This document shows, piece by piece, positions 33,554-37,723 of a stretch of DNA of 37,723 nucleotides. Positions within the stretch are counted from its first letter, which is position 1. The number at the start of each line of letters is the position of its first letter. Where the stretch lies: assembly GCA_029556615.1 (NCBI GenBank), contig JAKQDD010000217.1:1-37723 (forward strand). The letters run 5' to 3'. The notes below the pieces were generated by a model that searched no databases, was not told the origin of the DNA, and saw nothing but the letters and a program-made list of their open reading frames with translations. The position numbers and the translations under genes are program-made. The DNA comes from Verrucomicrobiota bacterium. Its GTDB lineage: Bacteria > Verrucomicrobiota > Verrucomicrobiia > Limisphaerales > J093.

Positions 33554-36500
33554 ATGCGGTTCCTAAGTTCGATTCAACGAAGAACCCAAACAACGCGACT
33601 CATGAGCAATCCCCTCACTTCTGCATTAGGCCGGCCGGCGGCTTGGTGCGCAGCGCTGGCGGCGGCCTGCGGCTTGCAGGTCCTGGCCCAGACGATCCCC
33701 AACCCGAGCTTTGAAGAGAACAGCTTCGGGACATGGCCGGGGTACATCAGCGGCAACACGGCGATCGCCGGATGGACCGGCACGCCGGACACTCGAGTGG
33801 GTCTGAACCCGGCGGGGGGCAGCCCGTTTGCGGACAACGGGACGATCCCGGCCGGGAATAACGTCGCGTTCATCCAGGCGAACGTCGACGATCCGTTCAC
33901 GCCGGCGACGTTGAGCACGACGATCAGCGGCCTGACGGTGGGCACGACGTACAAGGTGACGTTCCGCGCCAACGCGCGCACGGGGGCGACCCAGACGCCG
34001 TTCATCAAGGTTTACATCGACGGTGCAGCGGTGCTGCTGCCGAGCGGGGCGGAGGGGATTTCGATCGCCCCGGTGGGCGGGTCGAACCCGTACTGGACCG
34101 TGGCCTTCGAGTTTGCGGCGACCGCGGCGTCCCAGCAACTCTCGATCGTGAACGACGCCGAGGGCGACCACACGCTCCTGGTGGACGACTTCAAGATCGG
34201 TCCGAGCAACGGGCGGTGGACGGCCGAGCAATGGACGTACGACGCCGATTCCGGGGTGGACGAGACCCTGGCGCTGTACACGCACGCCTACAACTTTGCG
34301 ACCGGGGAGGGCACGGTGATCAACGGCGTGCCGTTCATCGGAATTCCGGGCACGAGCCCGGGCGCGCAGGGCTTGTACGGCTTTTCGACGACGTACCTGA
34401 ATTACATTTACAACAACGACGGCAACAACCTCACGCTCAACGGCGATGGCGGCTCGGTGCTGGCCAGGGACTTCGTCTATAGCGCGGCGGTACCGGCCAG
34501 TCTGTACCAGAGCATTACGATCAAGGGGTTGACGCCGGGGACCGAGTACATCGCGACGATCTTCACCGTGGGTTGGGAGGATCCGTCGATCGCCAACCGC
34601 TGGGCGACGTTCACGGCGGGTGAAGACTCGCTCACGCTCAACCAGGACATGTTCTACAACGATGGCGGACTGAAGATCTCGTACCGCTACGTCGCGGACG
34701 CCACCGGGACCGTCACCCTCAAGTACGCGCCGCTGGTCCCGAACAACCTCAGCATCCACACGTACGGATTCTGCAACCGGGAAGCCGCTGCGCGCAATCA
34801 GACCCCGATCTTCGTGGTCCAGCCGCAGTCGGCGATCGTATCGCCGGATGTCCCGGTCACGTTCAGTGCGGCGACGATCGCTTTCCCGACGGCCACCACG
34901 TACCAGTGGCGGCTGAACGGCGCGCCGATTGCCGGCGCGACGGATGCAACCTACGCGATCGCCGCCGTCAGCAGCGCCGACGCCGGAACGTACGACGTCG
35001 TGGCCTCGAATGCGGCCGGCTCGACCACCAGCGCCGCCGCCACGCTCACCGTTGGCATCCCGATGGTGAACGCCAGCTTCGAGATCGACACCTTCCCGAC
35101 ATGGCCCGGCTACGTCAGCGGCGCGGGCAACTGGCCGATCACGGGCTGGGCTTCCGAGGGCGGCCACGGGGTCAATCCTGTTGAGGATGGCACAGCGCCC
35201 TTCGCGGACAACGGTCGGATCCCAAATGGCACCCATGTGGCGTTTCTGCAGGCTGCGGGCAGCATGAACCAAACGGTCACCGGGCTCACCCCGGGCGGCC
35301 AGTACTACGTCCATTACCAAGAGAACGCCCGCGGCGGGGCGACCCTGCCGGCCGTCGAAGTGCAAGTGGACGGCGCGACGGTGGTGCCGGCGCACCTGGT
35401 GACCCAGGTCGGGGGTTCGAACCCGTATCACAGCATGGGCAGCGACGTGTTCACGGCGGGCAGCGACTCGGTCCTGTTGGCCTTCATCAAGACCCAGCCG
35501 CAAGGGGGCGATTGCACGGCGTTGATCGACAACGTGGCGATTCTCCCGGTGCCCGCGGGCACGGCGCCCTCGATCAGCACACAACCGGCAAATGTGAGCG
35601 CATACGTCGGTGAACCGGCCAGCTTCCGGGTGATCGCCCAGGGGAGTCTGCCGATGACCTATCAATGGCAATTGAACGGCACGCCAATTGATGGCGCCAC
35701 GGGCCCGGGCTACAACATTGATGCCATCCGCCTGGCCGACAGCGGCGACTATACGGTTGTCATCTCGAATGCTGCGGGGACCGTGACGAGCAATCCGGCG
35801 AAGCTGGCGATCCTCGAACCGATCTACTCGCTGCACAACACGGGCATTGGCGCCGATGGCGCGCCGGCGGCGGCGGGGACGGTCTCGCCGTATTGGACGC
35901 TGATACAGAACCCGGACGGCGGGGCGGCGGATGCGTTTGTGGCGAACGACGGTTGGCCGATCGCGGCGGGGGTCTGGATGGTGAATGACGCGACCTCGAA
36001 GTGGATCGGTTCGCGCGCGGCGGTCGGTGAGAGCATCCCGGTCGGCATGTTTGTCTACCGGACTGCGTTCGATCTGACCGGTCGTGATATTTCGACCGTG
36101 TCGATCACGGCGCGGTGGGCGAGCGATGACGGTGGTCAGGCGGTGTTCGTCAATGGCCGGACCGTGTCGGTGGCGCTCAGCGGCGGGTTCACCGGTTGGA
36201 CGTCATTCACGCTGAACAAGGACAACGCGACGTTCGTCGAGGGGGTTAACACGATCGACTTCGCGTTGAACAACGGCGGTGTGGGGCCCACCGGGATCCG
36301 CGTCGAGTTCACCAAGACCGCCGCGGTGACCCTGCCGGGGATTGCCCCGGCGATCACGGTCGGTCCGCGCGGCGGCGAGGCGGTCGAAGGCAGCACCGTG
36401 ACGCTCACGGTTTCCGCCAGCGGCACGTTGCCGCTCGCCTTCCAGTGGCGGAAGAACGGCGTTGATCTGCCGGGCCAGACCGGGGAGATCCTGACTCTCA

Positions 36501-37351
36501 CCGCGGTGACCGGGGCGGACTCGGGCAATTACTCGGTCAAAGTGAGCAATCCGTGGGGCGACGCGGTCAGCGCCGACGCCTACGTGAATGTCAATCTGCG
36601 TCCGATCCCGGGCATCTTCGGCACCGGCGTTGGGCCGACCGGGGCGCTCCTCGGGGACGGCGCGGTGGATCCGCACTACACGATCATCGAGAGCGCGGAC
36701 TTCAACTTCCCGGGGCCGGACGCGATTGTGGTGACGAACGCGTGGCCGATCGTGGCTGGGACTTGGGCGCTGAACGGCCCCAGCTCCTGCTGGATCTCGG
36801 CGACAGGCGACCAGCGGGCTGACGTCACGCCGGAGAAGAGCGGGGTTTGGGACGGGAACTACACGTTCCGCACGACGTTCGACCTGACCGGGTACGACCT
36901 CTCGAAGGTTCGTCTCAGCGGCGGGTGGGCGGTGGACAACGGCGGTGTGGACATCATTGTGAACGGCATCAACTCCGGGATCGTGAACAACAACGGGTTT
37001 GCCTATCTTACGGCGTTCACCCTCACCGAGGCGATGGGGATCGTGGCCGGGCCGAACGAGGTGGACTTCGTCGTGTACAACGCCGTTGACGCCACATGGG
37101 GGATCAACCCGATGGGTTTGCGCGTCGACCTGGTGGGGTATCAGGTGCTCGACACCGTACAGCAACCGACGATGGCCGTCGCCAGCCAGAACGGATCGAT
37201 CACGGTGACGTGGTCGCCGACGGATCCCGCCCAGGAACTCCACTCGGCCACGTCGATCACGGGGCCCTGGACGAAGATCGAGGGTGCCACCAGCGGCTAC
37301 AGCACCCCGAGCACGACCGGGACACGCTTCTTCAAGGTCGTGAAGCCGTAG
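33554..37351 (+). CDS. Large modular secreted protein with Ig-like repeats
   Basis: The product is 1265 aa from ATG 33554, with GAGG six bases upstream; ATG 33602 is an alternative. A signal peptide precedes LQVLAQTIPNPSF. Two copies of a DUF642-like jelly-roll open with NPSFEENSFGTWPGYISGNT and NASFEIDTFPTWPGYVSG. Ig-like domains carry TYQWRLNGAPIAGATDATYA, TYQWQLNGTPIDGATGPGYN and AFQWRKNGVDLPGQTGEILT, each followed by SGxYxVxxSN. Two further beta-sandwich domains with TAFDLTGRDIS and TTFDLTGYDLS look like duplicates. The C-terminus (ITVTWSPTDPAQELHSATSI to RFFKVVKP) is the shared module. Surface adhesion or glycan binding is inferred, and no catalytic site is visible. Confidence 0.85.
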   Translation: MRFLSSIQRRTQTTRLMSNPLTSALGRPAAWCAALAAACGLQVLAQTIPNPSFEENSFGTWPGYISGNTAIAGWTGTPDTRVGLNPAGGSPFADNGTIPAGNNVAFIQANVDDPFTPATLSTTISGLTVGTTYKVTFRANARTGATQTPFIKVYIDGAAVLLPSGAEGISIAPVGGSNPYWTVAFEFAATAASQQLSIVNDAEGDHTLLVDDFKIGPSNGRWTAEQWTYDADSGVDETLALYTHAYNFATGEGTVINGVPFIGIPGTSPGAQGLYGFSTTYLNYIYNNDGNNLTLNGDGGSVLARDFVYSAAVPASLYQSITIKGLTPGTEYIATIFTVGWEDPSIANRWATFTAGEDSLTLNQDMFYNDGGLKISYRYVADATGTVTLKYAPLVPNNLSIHTYGFCNREAAARNQTPIFVVQPQSAIVSPDVPVTFSAATIAFPTATTYQWRLNGAPIAGATDATYAIAAVSSADAGTYDVVASNAAGSTTSAAATLTVGIPMVNASFEIDTFPTWPGYVSGAGNWPITGWASEGGHGVNPVEDGTAPFADNGRIPNGTHVAFLQAAGSMNQTVTGLTPGGQYYVHYQENARGGATLPAVEVQVDGATVVPAHLVTQVGGSNPYHSMGSDVFTAGSDSVLLAFIKTQPQGGDCTALIDNVAILPVPAGTAPSISTQPANVSAYVGEPASFRVIAQGSLPMTYQWQLNGTPIDGATGPGYNIDAIRLADSGDYTVVISNAAGTVTSNPAKLAILEPIYSLHNTGIGADGAPAAAGTVSPYWTLIQNPDGGAADAFVANDGWPIAAGVWMVNDATSKWIGSRAAVGESIPVGMFVYRTAFDLTGRDISTVSITARWASDDGGQAVFVNGRTVSVALSGGFTGWTSFTLNKDNATFVEGVNTIDFALNNGGVGPTGIRVEFTKTAAVTLPGIAPAITVGPRGGEAVEGSTVTLTVSASGTLPLAFQWRKNGVDLPGQTGEILTLTAVTGADSGNYSVKVSNPWGDAVSADAYVNVNLRPIPGIFGTGVGPTGALLGDGAVDPHYTIIESADFNFPGPDAIVVTNAWPIVAGTWALNGPSSCWISATGDQRADVTPEKSGVWDGNYTFRTTFDLTGYDLSKVRLSGGWAVDNGGVDIIVNGINSGIVNNNGFAYLTAFTLTEAMGIVAGPNEVDFVVYNAVDATWGINPMGLRVDLVGYQVLDTVQQPTMAVASQNGSITVTWSPTDPAQELHSATSITGPWTKIEGATSGYSTPSTTGTRFFKVVKP

Positions 37352-37370
37352 TCTGACCGCAGAATCACGA

Positions 37371-37398
37371 AAACCCGGGGGGCAACCCCCGGGTTTTT
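37371..37398 (+). terminator. Intrinsic terminator of the Ig-repeat gene
   Basis: AAACCCGGGGG (37371-37381) pairs with CCCCCGGGTTT (37386-37396) around GCAA, and the T-run extends to 37398. Confidence 0.92.
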
Positions 37399-37450
37399 CG
37401 TTGGTGCGTCGTCAGCTTTCCCGTGCCGCCCTCACCGCGGGCGTTGACCT

Positions 37451-37481
37451 TGTAGCCGCGGGCGGTGACCGCGGCGGGTGA
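37451..37481 (+). repeat. REP-like unit, GTAG-footed, with a degenerate neighbour
   Basis: TGTAGCCGCGGGCGGTGACC is followed by GCGGCGGGTGA. A truncated copy, CCGCGGGCGTTGACC, lies just upstream at about 37436-37449, so the site is a degenerate tandem. Confidence 0.8.
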
Positions 37482-37723
37482 AAAGGGCTAACGCGCCAAG
37501 TGGCAAGAGCCAACGGGGGACCCGGATCCTCGCCTAACGCGTGTGGCGCGAACTTTTGCCATCGGCACCTGATGGGTTTTCGCCTTGAAGGCGCGTCGGG
37601 TGTCGGCTCCGGGGTGGCCCGCCCGCGCGCGGGCGGGCTCTATAGAATTGGGAGGGAATGGGCCCGCCCTGGGGGCGGGCATCCAAATCCGCGGAAACCA
37701 CTGACGGGGCGGCTCAGCACGCA
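37482..37723. other. Intergenic tail of the window
   Basis: No gene is supported. The stretch contains a perfect 22-nt GC palindrome at 37617-37638 and a further GGGCCCGCC/GGCGGGC repeat shortly after, near 37660-37680. Confidence 0.5.
37617..37638. repeat. Perfect 22-nt GC palindrome
   Basis: GCCCGCCCGC and GCGGGCGGGC meet at a GC centre. It is not followed by a T-run, so it is not a simple terminator. A related sequence lies about 30 bases downstream. Confidence 0.7.

Noticed and set aside
33626..35836. 736-codon minus-strand frame
   Set aside because: It is antisense to the Ig-repeat protein, Arg/Val-rich and lacks any motif; the repeated appearance only mirrors the repeats on the other strand.
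1..37723. CRISPR array
   Set aside because: No regularly spaced 20-40 bp repeats with unique spacers occur; the tandem arrays at 18045-18130 have 7-8 bp units without spacers.

Overview
The window reads as a GC-rich chromosome segment of a free-living Gram-negative bacterium, most likely a Verrucomicrobiota member of the Pedosphaerae/Limisphaerales type. That placement is inference. It rests on large secreted proteins with LamG, Ig-like, lamin-tail and CotH modules that share a C-terminal Trp/Phe-Arg module, on an ECF sigma factor followed by a membrane protein, on a GDSL-type protein fused to TPRs, and on many short palindromic intergenic repeats. No marker gene fixes the taxonomy.

Layout. 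1-1.65 kb: repeat debris, a conserved mutarotase-like hypothetical protein and a small Cys-rich membrane protein. 1.68-6.0 kb: a large CotH/lamin-tail secreted protein (-) and a stand-alone glycogen-binding-like domain protein (+). 6.3-8.0 kb: a periplasmic coiled-coil protein, a strong terminator, then an outer-membrane beta-barrel. 8.0-13.5 kb: three copies of a ~181-bp CTAG-bounded two-hairpin element interleaved with a histidine kinase, a secreted glycoside-hydrolase-like protein and an AONS-family PLP enzyme. 13.5-19.3 kb: carbon-nitrogen hydrolase (N-carbamoylputrescine amidase type), HU, ketopantoate reductase, a beta-helix secreted protein and chorismate synthase. 19.4-22.1 kb: ECF sigma factor, membrane partner and bactofilin-like/RDD protein, with a possible autoregulatory promoter. 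22.2-26.9 kb: LmbE-type deacetylase, MFS transporter and SGNH-TPR protein. 27.0-30.0 kb: LamG/Big secreted protein with a promoter and terminator. 30.1-33.2 kb: a decayed zone with a GH28-like gene, three gene remnants and tRNA-Val(CAC). 33.5-37.4 kb: a modular Ig-like secreted protein, then REP-like repeats.

The most unusual signal is the CTAG-bounded element. Its terminal CTAG supplies the TAG stop codon of all four genes that end against it. Two inverted copies enclose the kinase gene. Each copy holds a short reading frame whose stop overlaps a TTG codon preceded by a Shine-Dalgarno-like AGGGA, and in one copy that TTG opens the kinase frame. A second, GTAG-footed REP-like family supplies the stop codon of the AONS gene in the same way. 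This may be an undescribed class of mobile palindrome that settles on amber stop codons.
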